Positions 1 to 7,193 of a DNA stretch of 16,448 bases are shown here, one piece after another. The first letter of the stretch is position 1. Every line of letters starts with the position of its first letter. This DNA comes from an uncultured Eubacteriales bacterium. GTDB lineage: Bacteria; Bacillota; Clostridia; Lachnospirales; Lachnospiraceae. The DNA lies in assembly GCA_949297565.1 (NCBI GenBank), contig CASFUI010000330.1:1-16448 (forward strand), given 5' to 3'. Made by a program: the position numbers and the translations under genes. The notes under the pieces were generated by a model that saw only the letters and a program-made list of their open reading frames with translations, did no database searches and had not been told where the DNA came from.

Positions 1-474
1 GCTGAGGAGACGGGAACTGCGGTTATTATGATTACTCATGATTTAGGCGTTGTAGCGACGATGTGCCAGAAAATCAATATTATGTACGCCGGACAGATTG
101 TTGAGCACGGCACGACAGACGAGATTTTTTATAATCCGAAACACCCTTACACAAGAGGTCTTTTGAGGAGTATAGGAACACACTCAAACGGAGAGAGACA
201 GTCGCTTATACCCATTCCCGGAACGCCGCCTGATTTGCTTAAGTTAAATTCAGGATGCGCGTTTATGCCGAGATGTGACAAAGCAATGAAGATTTGCAAG
301 GATTACATGCCGTGCAGAAAGGATTTTTCAGAAAATCAGTATTGCAGCTGCTGGGAATACTGCCGGGAAAAGGCGGATGAAATCGTGGCTGAATATGAGC
401 TGTCAGCGGTGAAAGAAAACGCGGCGGCAGGAAACGGAAAAATTAAGAAAGCGGCGGCCCGCAAGGGCGCCTAG
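1..474 (+). CDS. oppD: Oligopeptide ABC transporter ATP-binding protein, OppD/DppD type (3' part)
   Basis: This is the C-terminal part of an ATPase that powers peptide import. The reading frame is open from base 1, so the gene begins outside the window and the ATG at 28 is an internal Met, not a start. The switch histidine is seen in ITHDLGVV, followed by the C-terminal extension of peptide and nickel transporter ATPases (NPKHPYTRGLL, then PIPGTPPDL). That extension carries clustered cysteines (GCAFMPRC, then IC), as is common in OppD and DppD. Walker A, the signature and Walker B lie upstream and cannot be checked. The last 40 or so residues are Lys- and Ala-rich and look disordered. The gene sits 21 bp before oppF, which supplies the partner ATPase. 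OppD and DppD cannot be separated from this fragment. Confidence 0.93.
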   Translation, partial: AEETGTAVIMITHDLGVVATMCQKINIMYAGQIVEHGTTDEIFYNPKHPYTRGLLRSIGTHSNGERQSLIPIPGTPPDLLKLNSGCAFMPRCDKAMKICKDYMPCRKDFSENQYCSCWEYCREKADEIVAEYELSAVKENAAAGNGKIKKAAARKGA

Positions 475-495
475 ACAGAAACGGAGGCGGAGCCC

Positions 496-1482
496 ATGAC
501 AGAAACAGTAAAAGAAGCAACACCGATTGTTCGTGTGAAGGAGCTTGAAAAATATTTTCTGGCAAAGAGAGGATATATTCATATGAGCCAGTACGTCAGA
601 GCTGTGGACGGTATTTCACTTGATGTAATGGAGGGGGAGACCGTTGGGCTTGTGGGGGAGAGCGGCTGCGGAAAGTCAACACTCGGAAGAACTATCATGA
701 AAATATATGAGCCGACGGGAGGAGAAATTTATTACCGAGGTCAGAATATAACAAAGTTTGGCAGCAGGAAGATGCACAATCTGAGGAAGAGCATGCAGAT
801 GATATTCCAGGACCCTTACGCCAGCCTTAACCCTAGATTTACAATCGGAGATATTATCGAGGAGCCGATGGTTATTCACAATATGTATACAAAGGCGGAG
901 AGAAAGGAAAAGGTATATGAGCTGCTTGAGCTTGTAGGCTTAAAACCGGACCATATAAGAAGATACCCGCATGAGTTCTCGGGAGGACAGAGACAGCGTG
1001 TAGGTATAGCGAGAACACTGGCGCTCAATCCCGATTTTATAGTGTGCGACGAGCCGATTTCGGCTCTGGACGTATCTATTCAGGCGCAGATTATCAATCT
1101 GCTTGAAAAAATACAGGATGAGCAGGGAATTTCGTATCTGTTTATTGCTCATGATTTGGGAATGGTTAAGCATATAAGCCACAAAATCGGCGTTATGTAT
1201 CTTGGGCATCTCGTTGAGTTCGGAGATGCAGATGAGGTGTATAATCATCCGCTTCATCCATATACTGAGGCGCTTATGTCGGCTGCGCCGATTCCTGACC
1301 CGAAGCTTGCAAGGAGCAGCAGGAGGATAATGCTGAAGGGCGAGATTCCTAGCCCGCTAGATATACCGAGAGGCTGTCCGTTCGCGTCAAGATGTCCGAG
1401 GTGCAGGGAGGAATGTCTTGCCGGACCTCCGATTATGGTAAATGTCGGAGACAGAAAGGTTGCATGTTTTGATTATCTTTAA
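496..1482 (+). CDS. oppF: Oligopeptide ABC transporter ATP-binding protein, OppF/DppF type
   Basis: This is the second ATPase subunit of a peptide importer, acting on the cytoplasmic face with OppD. All nucleotide-binding motifs are present in the 328-residue product: Walker A GESGCGKST (54-62), Q-loop Gln105 in FQDPYAS, signature FSGGQRQR (161-168), Walker B ending in DEP (185-187) and the switch His219 in AHDLGMV. The family's C-terminal extension follows, with HPLHPYTEALMSA and a cysteine cluster (GCPFASRC, RCREEC). The length is normal. GGAGG at 483-487 precedes the ATG at 496. The gene lies between oppD and the binding-protein gene, so the order is an opp/dpp operon with its permeases presumably upstream of the window. 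The motifs do not say which peptides are carried. Confidence 0.95.
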   Translation: MTETVKEATPIVRVKELEKYFLAKRGYIHMSQYVRAVDGISLDVMEGETVGLVGESGCGKSTLGRTIMKIYEPTGGEIYYRGQNITKFGSRKMHNLRKSMQMIFQDPYASLNPRFTIGDIIEEPMVIHNMYTKAERKEKVYELLELVGLKPDHIRRYPHEFSGGQRQRVGIARTLALNPDFIVCDEPISALDVSIQAQIINLLEKIQDEQGISYLFIAHDLGMVKHISHKIGVMYLGHLVEFGDADEVYNHPLHPYTEALMSAAPIPDPKLARSSRRIMLKGEIPSPLDIPRGCPFASRCPRCREECLAGPPIMVNVGDRKVACFDYL

Positions 1483-1495
1483 AACGGTGACAGGT

Positions 1496-1537
1496 ATTTG
1501 CGGCGAGGGCGCCGATGCGGCGGCCCGGCACGCAAAT
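1496..1537 (+). promoter_or_regulatory. Long GC-rich intercistronic hairpin between oppF and the binding-protein gene
   Basis: ATTTGCG (1496-1502) pairs perfectly with CGCAAAT (1531-1537). Inside, GGGCGCCG (1507-1514) pairs with CGGCGGCCC (1518-1526) with one bulged G, and GC at 1503-1504 can pair with GC at 1528-1529. Together they form one nearly continuous hairpin of about 42 nt. No T-tract follows, so it is not a standard terminator. Its place between transporter ATPase and binding protein fits a segmental mRNA-stability or processing element that raises binding-protein yield. The role is inference. Confidence 0.55.
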
Positions 1538-1584
1538 CTGTTAATAAATGCCTTTATGGGCGGAGAAAAAAGGAGGAAAAAGTT

Positions 1585-3210
1585 ATGAGAAAGGTTTTTA
1601 AGAAAATGGCGGCTGCAGTTCTGACTGTTGTCACAGCAATGTCAATGCTTGCCGGCTGCGGGCAGGCAGGAAGTTCATCATCAGCCTCACCGAAGTCTAT
1701 TGTAATTCAGGCCGGCAACAGTGAGGGAGACCTTGACCCTGCGGGCGTTGCGCTCGGTATGTTTATCCAGTACTCAAGGCTTTGTCTTGAGCCGCTGATT
1801 ACATACGATTCTGAGGGTAAAGTTGAAAATGCTATGGCCGAATCGTACGAGGAGAGCGAGGACGGTCTTACATGGACGTTCCATTTGAGAAAAGACGGAA
1901 AGTGGAGCGACGGCTCAGCGGTAACCGCGGCTGACTTTGTAAATACAATTAAGCGCGCCTTAGACGGAACAACATCAAAGTCTATATATGCCGATATGTT
2001 AAGTCCTATCGTGGGGGCGGCTGACGCATATGCAGGAAAGGCGTCGGTAGATGATGTAGGCGTAAAAGCTTTGGATGAATACACAATTGAATTTAAGCTT
2101 GAAGCTCCGTGTTCATATTTCCTCAAACTCATTGCAATGCAGTGCTGCTATCCGTCAAAAGACGGGGTTGCGACGAATGAGAACGCAAGCTGGTATACAA
2201 ATCCAAGTACCAGTCTCGCAAACGGCGCGTTTTATATGACGGAATATGTTCAGGGACAGTATTATGTATTAAAGAAAAATCCTAATTACTATGATGCCGA
2301 TAAGGTATATCTTGAAGAGATAACAGTAAAGTTTATAGACGACGCTACCGCCGCCGTTTCAGCCTACAAGACGAATGAGATTGATTACGCCGTAAATCTT
2401 CCGGCTTATGTAATGTCTGAGTATGAGGGCAAGAGTGATTTAGTTTTACAGCCAAACATTACAACGAGATTTATTTTATTTAATGTGACAAAGGCTCCGT
2501 TCGATAACGCGAAGGTAAGACAGGCAATATCAATGGCGCTCAACAGAGCGGAAATATGCAAGACAGTCGGAGACGACTATGAGGCGTCAACACAGTTTAT
2601 AGCTAAGTATATGCTTTCTAATCTCGGAACAGGCAAGACCTTCAGCGAAGAGTCGGGAGAACTTATAGACGAGGACATCGCAAAGGCAAAGGCTCTGCTC
2701 GCAGAGGCAGGCTACCCTGACGGAGAGGGATTTCCGACAGTCACATACAATTATCCTAACAACGAGCAGGATAAGCTGATTGCACAGGCAATTCAGGCGC
2801 AGTTAAAGTCAGCGCTCAACATAAATGTAGAGCTTAACGGTATGGAATCACAGGTGTGCGTATCAGAAAGAAATGCAGGAAATTTTGATATGACAAGACA
2901 TAACTGGACTGCGGATTACGACGATGCAATGGACTATCTGCTTATGTGGACATCTTCGTCAGGTCTTAATGACGCGGGAATTAACGACCCTGAGTATGAT
3001 GCCCTGTGTGCCGAAGCGACTGCGGAGCTTGATGAGACAAAGAGAAATGCGATTATGCATGAGGCTGAGGCACTTCTTGTAACAGAACAGGCATATGTGT
3101 GTCCTATTGCAACAAACAAGACAATATGTCTTTTAAATCCTAAGTATACAGGATATACGTTTGACTCGAGCGGTCAGATTCTTCTTAAGTTCATCAGAGC
3201 AGAAGAGTAA
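1585..3210 (+). CDS. Peptide ABC transporter substrate-binding lipoprotein (solute-binding family 5)
   Basis: This is the extracellular receptor that captures peptides and hands them to the Opp/Dpp permease. The ATG at 1585 follows AGGAGG at 1571-1576. An upstream in-frame extension is possible but lacks a signal-like start. The first 25 residues form a lipoprotein signal: MRKVFKKM, a hydrophobic stretch, then lipobox LAGC with Cys25 as the lipidated residue, followed by a Ser-rich linker. The mature part shows family 5 features: NSEGDLDPAG, the segment YEESEDGLTWTFHLRKDGKWSDG, and a middle region with DNAKVRQAISMALNR. The 541-residue length is typical of OppA and DppA. It is the last transporter gene, after a strong intercistronic hairpin. 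Nickel- and opine-binding proteins share this fold, but the ATPase neighbours favour peptides. Confidence 0.93.
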   Translation: MRKVFKKMAAAVLTVVTAMSMLAGCGQAGSSSSASPKSIVIQAGNSEGDLDPAGVALGMFIQYSRLCLEPLITYDSEGKVENAMAESYEESEDGLTWTFHLRKDGKWSDGSAVTAADFVNTIKRALDGTTSKSIYADMLSPIVGAADAYAGKASVDDVGVKALDEYTIEFKLEAPCSYFLKLIAMQCCYPSKDGVATNENASWYTNPSTSLANGAFYMTEYVQGQYYVLKKNPNYYDADKVYLEEITVKFIDDATAAVSAYKTNEIDYAVNLPAYVMSEYEGKSDLVLQPNITTRFILFNVTKAPFDNAKVRQAISMALNRAEICKTVGDDYEASTQFIAKYMLSNLGTGKTFSEESGELIDEDIAKAKALLAEAGYPDGEGFPTVTYNYPNNEQDKLIAQAIQAQLKSALNINVELNGMESQVCVSERNAGNFDMTRHNWTADYDDAMDYLLMWTSSSGLNDAGINDPEYDALCAEATAELDETKRNAIMHEAEALLVTEQAYVCPIATNKTICLLNPKYTGYTFDSSGQILLKFIRAEE

Positions 3211-3232
3211 TGAAACAGTAAATAAATTAAAC

Positions 3233-3271
3233 GCTGCACAGCCGTTGTACATGCGGCTGCGCAGTATTCTT
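3233..3271 (+). terminator. Hairpin after the binding-protein gene, weak terminator or attenuator
   Basis: The 11-bp arms at 3234-3244 and 3254-3264 pair with one A-C mismatch around a 9-nt loop. A broken T-rich run (TATTCTTT) follows. The weak T-tract suggests partial termination or 3'-end protection of the binding-protein mRNA, with read-through to the aminotransferase whose ribosome binding site starts at 3274. Confidence 0.45.
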
Positions 3272-3289
3272 TAAAGGAGGAAATGCCAT

Positions 3290-4405
3290 ATGTTGGAAGA
3301 ATTAGTAAAAGAGGGAATAAAAAATATTCCGCCGTATATTCCGGGAGATACTGCTGAGAGTGTCACAGAAAAATACGGGATTGCGCCGGAGGACATCTTA
3401 AAACTGGCGTCCAATGAAAATCAGTTCGGACCTCCGCCTAAGGCGGTGGAGGCTATGCTTGCGGAGGTGAGCAGAGTACATATTTATCCGGACCCGTACT
3501 GCATTGAGCTCAGGAAGAAAATCGGAGTTATGAACGGTTTTGACGACAGCGGCGACAATGTTGTGATTGCGGTAGGAGCCAGCGGTATTTTGTCGCTGCT
3601 TGGCGAGGTATTTATACAGAAGGGCGACGAGGTTATTTTCTGTGAGCCGACTTTCGGAGCGTACGCCGGCGCGGTGAAAAGAAATGACGGTACACCGATA
3701 GCTCTGCCGCTGACCGAGGATATGAAATTTGACCTCGAAGCGATGTATAATGCGATAACAGAAAAGACAAAAATGATTTGTATATGCAACCCTAATAATC
3801 CAACGGGAACTGTGGTTGACAGTGAAGAGCTAAAGGCGTTTATACACAAGGTGCCTGAAAATATAATTATTGTGGTTGACGAGGCATATATTGAGCTTTC
3901 AAGCAATCCTGAGGTGAAGAGCATGGTATCGGAGATAAGCGATGACACTAATGTTGTTGTTGCGAGAACTTTCTCAAAGCTCTACGGGCTTGCCGGAGTG
4001 AGACTCGGATACGCGATGTGCAATAAGGAAATGCACGCAATATTGCAGAAGTGCACCAGCGTGTTTACAGGCAGCCGAATAGCGCTGGCGGGGGCTATGG
4101 CGGCGCTTGACGACGAGGAATATATTAAGAATACAAAGGCTGCAATGAAAGAGGGAAGAGAATATCTGACCGGGGAATTTTCAAAGCTTGGTTTCTTTAC
4201 ATATCCTTCAGAGACAAATTTCCTATACGTAGATACAGGATATGACACAGCGGCGTTTGCGGAGGCGTGCAAAAAATATGGCTTGATTATAAGGGGTAAT
4301 TTCGAGTATAGTAGAATTACAGTTGGACGTATGGACCAGAATAAAAAAATGGTCGAAATTATCAAAAAGGTCATTGAGAGCAATGAAGTTCCGAGACGCG
4401 CCTGA
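3290..4405 (+). CDS. PLP-dependent aminotransferase, HisC-like (class I/II)
   Basis: This is a pyridoxal-phosphate aminotransferase that moves the amino group between an amino acid and a 2-oxo acid in the cytoplasm. The 371-residue product matches the histidinol-phosphate aminotransferase family throughout: ASNENQFGPP (40-49) near the N-terminus, CNPNNPTGTV (166-175), VDEAY (196-200, Asp197 and Tyr200), and SKLYGLAGVRLGY with the likely Schiff-base Lys230 and phosphate-binding Arg238. A C-terminal RITVGRMD segment matches the region that holds the substrate carboxylate. The start is set by AAAGGAGG at 3273-3280, 9 bp before the ATG. No other histidine-biosynthesis gene is nearby. It follows a peptide importer and precedes a 2-hydroxyacid dehydrogenase, so a role in aromatic or other amino acid catabolism is as likely as histidine synthesis. 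Confidence 0.9.
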   Translation: MLEELVKEGIKNIPPYIPGDTAESVTEKYGIAPEDILKLASNENQFGPPPKAVEAMLAEVSRVHIYPDPYCIELRKKIGVMNGFDDSGDNVVIAVGASGILSLLGEVFIQKGDEVIFCEPTFGAYAGAVKRNDGTPIALPLTEDMKFDLEAMYNAITEKTKMICICNPNNPTGTVVDSEELKAFIHKVPENIIIVVDEAYIELSSNPEVKSMVSEISDDTNVVVARTFSKLYGLAGVRLGYAMCNKEMHAILQKCTSVFTGSRIALAGAMAALDDEEYIKNTKAAMKEGREYLTGEFSKLGFFTYPSETNFLYVDTGYDTAAFAEACKKYGLIIRGNFEYSRITVGRMDQNKKMVEIIKKVIESNEVPRRA

Positions 4406-4431
4406 GACGTGTAAAATATAAAATGGTATAT

Positions 4432-4462
4432 GGCGCAGGTCCTTTCGGACTTGCGCCTTTTT
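4432..4462 (+). terminator. Strong intrinsic terminator after the aminotransferase gene
   Basis: The arms at 4432-4442 and 4447-4457 form an 11-bp GC-rich stem (10 Watson-Crick pairs and one G-T wobble) closed by a TTTC tetraloop, followed by five T. It lies between the aminotransferase stop and the dehydrogenase ribosome binding site. No convincing promoter is visible between it and the dehydrogenase, so it may act as an operon end or as a read-through attenuator. Confidence 0.85.
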
Positions 4463-4503
4463 GCCGACTGCTGCCGTATCAAATAAAAATGGAGGAGAAA
4501 AGT

Positions 4504-5502
4504 ATGAAAATTATGTTTATGACGCTTCGTGACAGAGTGGAGCGGTTTACCGATTTTAACGCGCTTCCGAAGGATTGGGAGTATGTCTGGGCAGGATATG
4601 AAAAAAATATACAAAAGCTTCTGGAGATGGGCGGCGATGCCGATGCGATTCTTGCCGATGCTATAACGCCTGTTCCGGGAGAGTTGATTGAGGCGATGCC
4701 AAACCTTAAAATTATTCACTCTGAGGGTGTGGGGTACGAGGGAGTTGATTTGGCTGCCGCCGACAGGAAGCATGTGTACGTCTGCAACAACAGAGGCGCA
4801 AATAAGAGGGCGGTTGCCGAGCAGACTGTGATGCTCATGCTTATGGTGCTTCGACGCGCGGCACTGGGGCATCAAAAGGTGCTTGAGGGGCATCAGATTG
4901 AGGCGAAAGCCGGCTGGAGCATGGAGGGCATACCGGAGCTTGGAAGTATGCATGTCGGAATTATAGGAATGGGAGATATAGGAATTGAGACGGCTAAGCT
5001 TCTGCACGCGTTTGGCTGTAAGGTTAGCTATAATAAAAGGTACCCGCTGTCTCCGGGACTGGAAGAGGAGTACCATGTTTCGTATCTCAGCGCTGAAAAT
5101 ATTTTGAAAAACTGTGATATTGTAAGTCTTCACATACCTTCAAACAAAGATACTTTTGAATACATGGACGAAGAAAAATTTGCGATGATGAAAAAAGGCG
5201 CTGTTCTTATAAATACAGCCAGAGGCGAGGTGGTAAAAAACGAGGCGCTGCTATCGGCGCTCAGAAGCGGAAGACTTGCGGCGGCAGGGCTTGACACGCT
5301 TTCGCCTGAGCCTGTAAAATCGGATAATCCGGTTGTCGAAGCTATGAAAGAGGACGCCGGGCTTGCGGCAAAAATAACGCTTTCGCCTCATATAGGCGGG
5401 CTTACGCTGCAGACCTTTGAAAAAATATACAGTACTATATGGGGAAACTTCGCTAAGGCATTCGCGGGGGAAACGCCTATGAATGTAGTGAACACGCCAT
5501 AG
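4504..5502 (+). CDS. D-isomer-specific 2-hydroxyacid dehydrogenase
   Basis: This enzyme interconverts 2-oxo acids and D-2-hydroxy acids with a nicotinamide cofactor. The start at ATG 4504 follows GGAGGAG at 4491-4497; the frame opens earlier, but that part crosses the terminator hairpin. In the 332-residue product the Rossmann motif is VGIIGMGDIG (151-160), and the family catalytic set is complete: Arg240 in NTARGEVV, Glu269 in LDTLSPEP and His296 in SPHIGG. The residues after the second Rossmann strand are YNKRY (176-180), with no acidic residue where NAD-binding members have Asp, so NADP(H) use is plausible. Substrate cannot be read from sequence. The neighbouring HisC-like aminotransferase could supply 2-oxo acids from amino acids. 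Glyoxylate, hydroxypyruvate or phosphoglycerate-type substrates remain possible. Confidence 0.9.
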   Translation: MKIMFMTLRDRVERFTDFNALPKDWEYVWAGYEKNIQKLLEMGGDADAILADAITPVPGELIEAMPNLKIIHSEGVGYEGVDLAAADRKHVYVCNNRGANKRAVAEQTVMLMLMVLRRAALGHQKVLEGHQIEAKAGWSMEGIPELGSMHVGIIGMGDIGIETAKLLHAFGCKVSYNKRYPLSPGLEEEYHVSYLSAENILKNCDIVSLHIPSNKDTFEYMDEEKFAMMKKGAVLINTARGEVVKNEALLSALRSGRLAAAGLDTLSPEPVKSDNPVVEAMKEDAGLAAKITLSPHIGGLTLQTFEKIYSTIWGNFAKAFAGETPMNVVNTP

Positions 5503-5535
5503 AGAAAGAGTTTAAACGGAGAGTATTTGTAATAT

Positions 5536-5844
5536 ATGCACACACATATTGAAGAAAAAGCAAAAGGACACTCGCACACTCATAATCCGGAGGATATGAA
5601 AGCTATTATCAACAGACTTGCGAAGGCTGTCGGACATCTTGAATCGGTTAAGCGAATGGTTGAGGACGGAAGAGACTGCAGCGAGGTTTTGATACAGCTC
5701 GCTGCGGTGAAATCGGCGATTAACAACACCGGCAAGGAAATTTTAAAGGAGCATATAAGCCATTGTATCATAGACGCCGTCAAGAGCGGGGATAAGGCAG
5801 CGGTGGAAGAGCTAAACCATGCTATTGACCAGTTTATGAAATAA
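5536..5844 (+). CDS. csoR: CsoR/FrmR-family metal-sensing transcriptional repressor
   Basis: This is a small all-helical DNA-binding repressor (102 residues) of the CsoR/RcnR/FrmR family. The family core is clear: INRLAKAVGHLESVKRM, DCSEVLIQLAAVKSAINN, then EHISHC. The ligands are Cys48, His73 and Cys77, with spacings of 25 and 4 residues. This is the Cys-His-Cys set of Cu(I)-sensing CsoR; the sulfur sensor CstR lacks the His and FrmR lacks the last Cys. The N-terminal tail is His-rich (MHTHIEEKAKGHSHTH). The ATG at 5536 has a modest GGAGAG 12 nt upstream. A later ATG at 5596 has GGAGG only 2 nt away, too close to serve. It follows the dehydrogenase by 33 bp. No copper ATPase, chaperone or recognisable operator is present in the window, so its targets are unknown. 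Confidence 0.88.
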   Translation: MHTHIEEKAKGHSHTHNPEDMKAIINRLAKAVGHLESVKRMVEDGRDCSEVLIQLAAVKSAINNTGKEILKEHISHCIIDAVKSGDKAAVEELNHAIDQFMK

Positions 5845-5917
5845 AAGACATGGCCGCCCGGCGTAAAGCCGGAGCGAATAATTTTATCGGATATACTTTA
5901 AAGAGGTATCAGCCGGA

Positions 5918-5923
5918 TAGGAG
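5918..5923 (+). promoter_or_regulatory. Ribosome binding site supporting a TTG start for the glycosyltransferase
   Basis: TAGGAG ends 7 nt before the TTG at 5931. The earlier in-frame ATG at 5850 has no comparable site. This favours TTG as the true start. Confidence 0.55.
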
Positions 5924-5930
5924 TCGGAAC

Positions 5931-7097
5931 TTGAAAATTTTATTATATAAATGGAAGGTCTTTAATCAGCAGGATATAAAATCGGCGCTTGAGCGAGCCG
6001 GACACACGGTAGAGTTTTTTCAGTCGGTGAAGTTTGAGCGAGAGAGAGAGCTGGAAATTGTAAATAAGCTGGCAGAGGTATTTTCGGAATATGACTTGAT
6101 TTTCTCGGTCAATTATTTTCAGGAGGTATCAAAGGCGTGCATGGAGGCCGGGAAAAAATATATATCATGGACGGTTGACAGTCCAATGCTTACTATGTAT
6201 CACAAATCTGTATATAACTCCTGTAATTATATATTTATATTTGACAAATTCAGCTTTTGCCGGTTTAAGGCGCTTGGACTCAAGCATGTGTATTATATGC
6301 CTCTTGCGGCGGATGCGCGAAGACTTGAAACGCTGCTTGAGACATCGGACAAAGCTGAACGCGAAAGGTTTTACGGAGAAATTTCGTTTGTCGGCGGACT
6401 GTATGACAAGAATTCCTATGACGATGTAAGCGATAAACTCACGCCGTATCTCAGAGGATATTTTGACGCGGCGTTTCAGGCGCAGATGGATTTGTTCGGC
6501 GAAAATATTTTTGACAGGCTGCTCACGGTTGATGTTCTCGCACAGCTCTCGGAGTGTGTGGAATTAAAGCAGGATAAAGACAGTATGTCTGATTTAAAAC
6601 TTGTTTTTACAAATACATTCTTAGGTTATAAAATGGCGCAGCTTGAGAGAATTGAGTGCCTAAACCGTCTCGCAAGGACGGCACAGGTAAACCTGTTCAC
6701 AGACGACCCCGACAGCGGACGTCTGTTAGGCGTAAGGCTTCGCGGTACAGTAAGCTATCTTTACGATATGCCTAAGGTTTTTGCAAACTCCAAAATCAAC
6801 ATGAATTTTACAATAAGGAATATAAGAAGCGGTCTTCCTTTGAGAGTTTGGGACGTGCTCGGAGCGGGCGGTTTTCTTCTCACCAATTTTCAGCCCGAAA
6901 TTCTGTCATTTTTTGAGAACGGAAAGGATTTGGTGTATTATGAAAGCCTTGACGATATGTGCAGGAAAGCGCGCTATTATCTTGAACACGAGGACGAGCG
7001 CAGGCAGATAGCAAAAAGCGGTCATGAAAAGGTGAAGAAATATCACTCATACGACGCCAGAATAAAAGAGATTTTAAGGCTGGCGGAGGTGGAATAA
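5931..7097 (+). CDS. CgeB-like glycosyltransferase (DUF3880 plus glycosyl transferases group 1)
   Basis: This is a predicted GT-B fold glycosyltransferase related to the spore-maturation protein CgeB. From the TTG start the 388-residue product begins (M)KILLYKWKVFNQQDI, the expected first strand. An in-frame ATG at 5850 would add 27 basic, atypical residues without a ribosome binding site. The N-terminal half (about 50-115) holds the DUF3880-like part, YDLIFSVNYFQEV then YISWTVDSP. The C-terminal part (about 300-375) matches glycosyl transferases group 1: LPLRVWDVLGAGGFLLTNF, then DLVYYESLDDM and repeated basic helices. There is no signal peptide or membrane segment, so it is probably cytoplasmic. 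In B. subtilis CgeB acts on spore-coat sugars; related clostridial proteins are found with surface or flagellin glycosylation genes, none of which is seen here. Donor and acceptor are unknown. Confidence 0.82.
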   Translation: MKILLYKWKVFNQQDIKSALERAGHTVEFFQSVKFERERELEIVNKLAEVFSEYDLIFSVNYFQEVSKACMEAGKKYISWTVDSPMLTMYHKSVYNSCNYIFIFDKFSFCRFKALGLKHVYYMPLAADARRLETLLETSDKAERERFYGEISFVGGLYDKNSYDDVSDKLTPYLRGYFDAAFQAQMDLFGENIFDRLLTVDVLAQLSECVELKQDKDSMSDLKLVFTNTFLGYKMAQLERIECLNRLARTAQVNLFTDDPDSGRLLGVRLRGTVSYLYDMPKVFANSKINMNFTIRNIRSGLPLRVWDVLGAGGFLLTNFQPEILSFFENGKDLVYYESLDDMCRKARYYLEHEDERRQIAKSGHEKVKKYHSYDARIKEILRLAEVE

Positions 7098-7137
7098 ACA
7101 ATGCGGAGGTCAGGATTTGAGACCTCCGCATTGTTTT
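7096..7137. terminator. Bidirectional intrinsic terminator between convergent genes
   Basis: The arms at 7098-7111 and 7121-7134 pair perfectly over 14 bp (up to 16 with flanking A-T pairs) around a 9-nt loop. A T-rich run (TTTTATAAT) follows on the + strand, and the mirrored A-rich flank gives a TTGTTTATT tail on the - strand. It serves the glycosyltransferase ending at 7097 and probably the hydrolase ending at 7194 on the other strand. Confidence 0.88.
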
Positions 7138-7193
7138 ATAATATAGAAAGTTTATATGTGATTTCCGTATAAAAAATGCCGTCTGACGCTGAT

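Noticed and set aside
872..880. TTATTCACA DnaA-box match inside oppF
   Set aside because: Isolated, within coding sequence that encodes conserved residues, and about what chance predicts for the window.
3982..5133. Open frame of 383 codons on the - strand across the aminotransferase end and the dehydrogenase
   Set aside because: It lies antisense to two genes with full catalytic motifs, crosses a strong terminator, and its product shows no recognisable domain. Its length reflects codon bias of the real genes.
5858..5872. CCGGC/GCCGG hairpin after csoR as a terminator
   Set aside because: Only 5 bp and no T-tract; csoR probably reads through into the glycosyltransferase.
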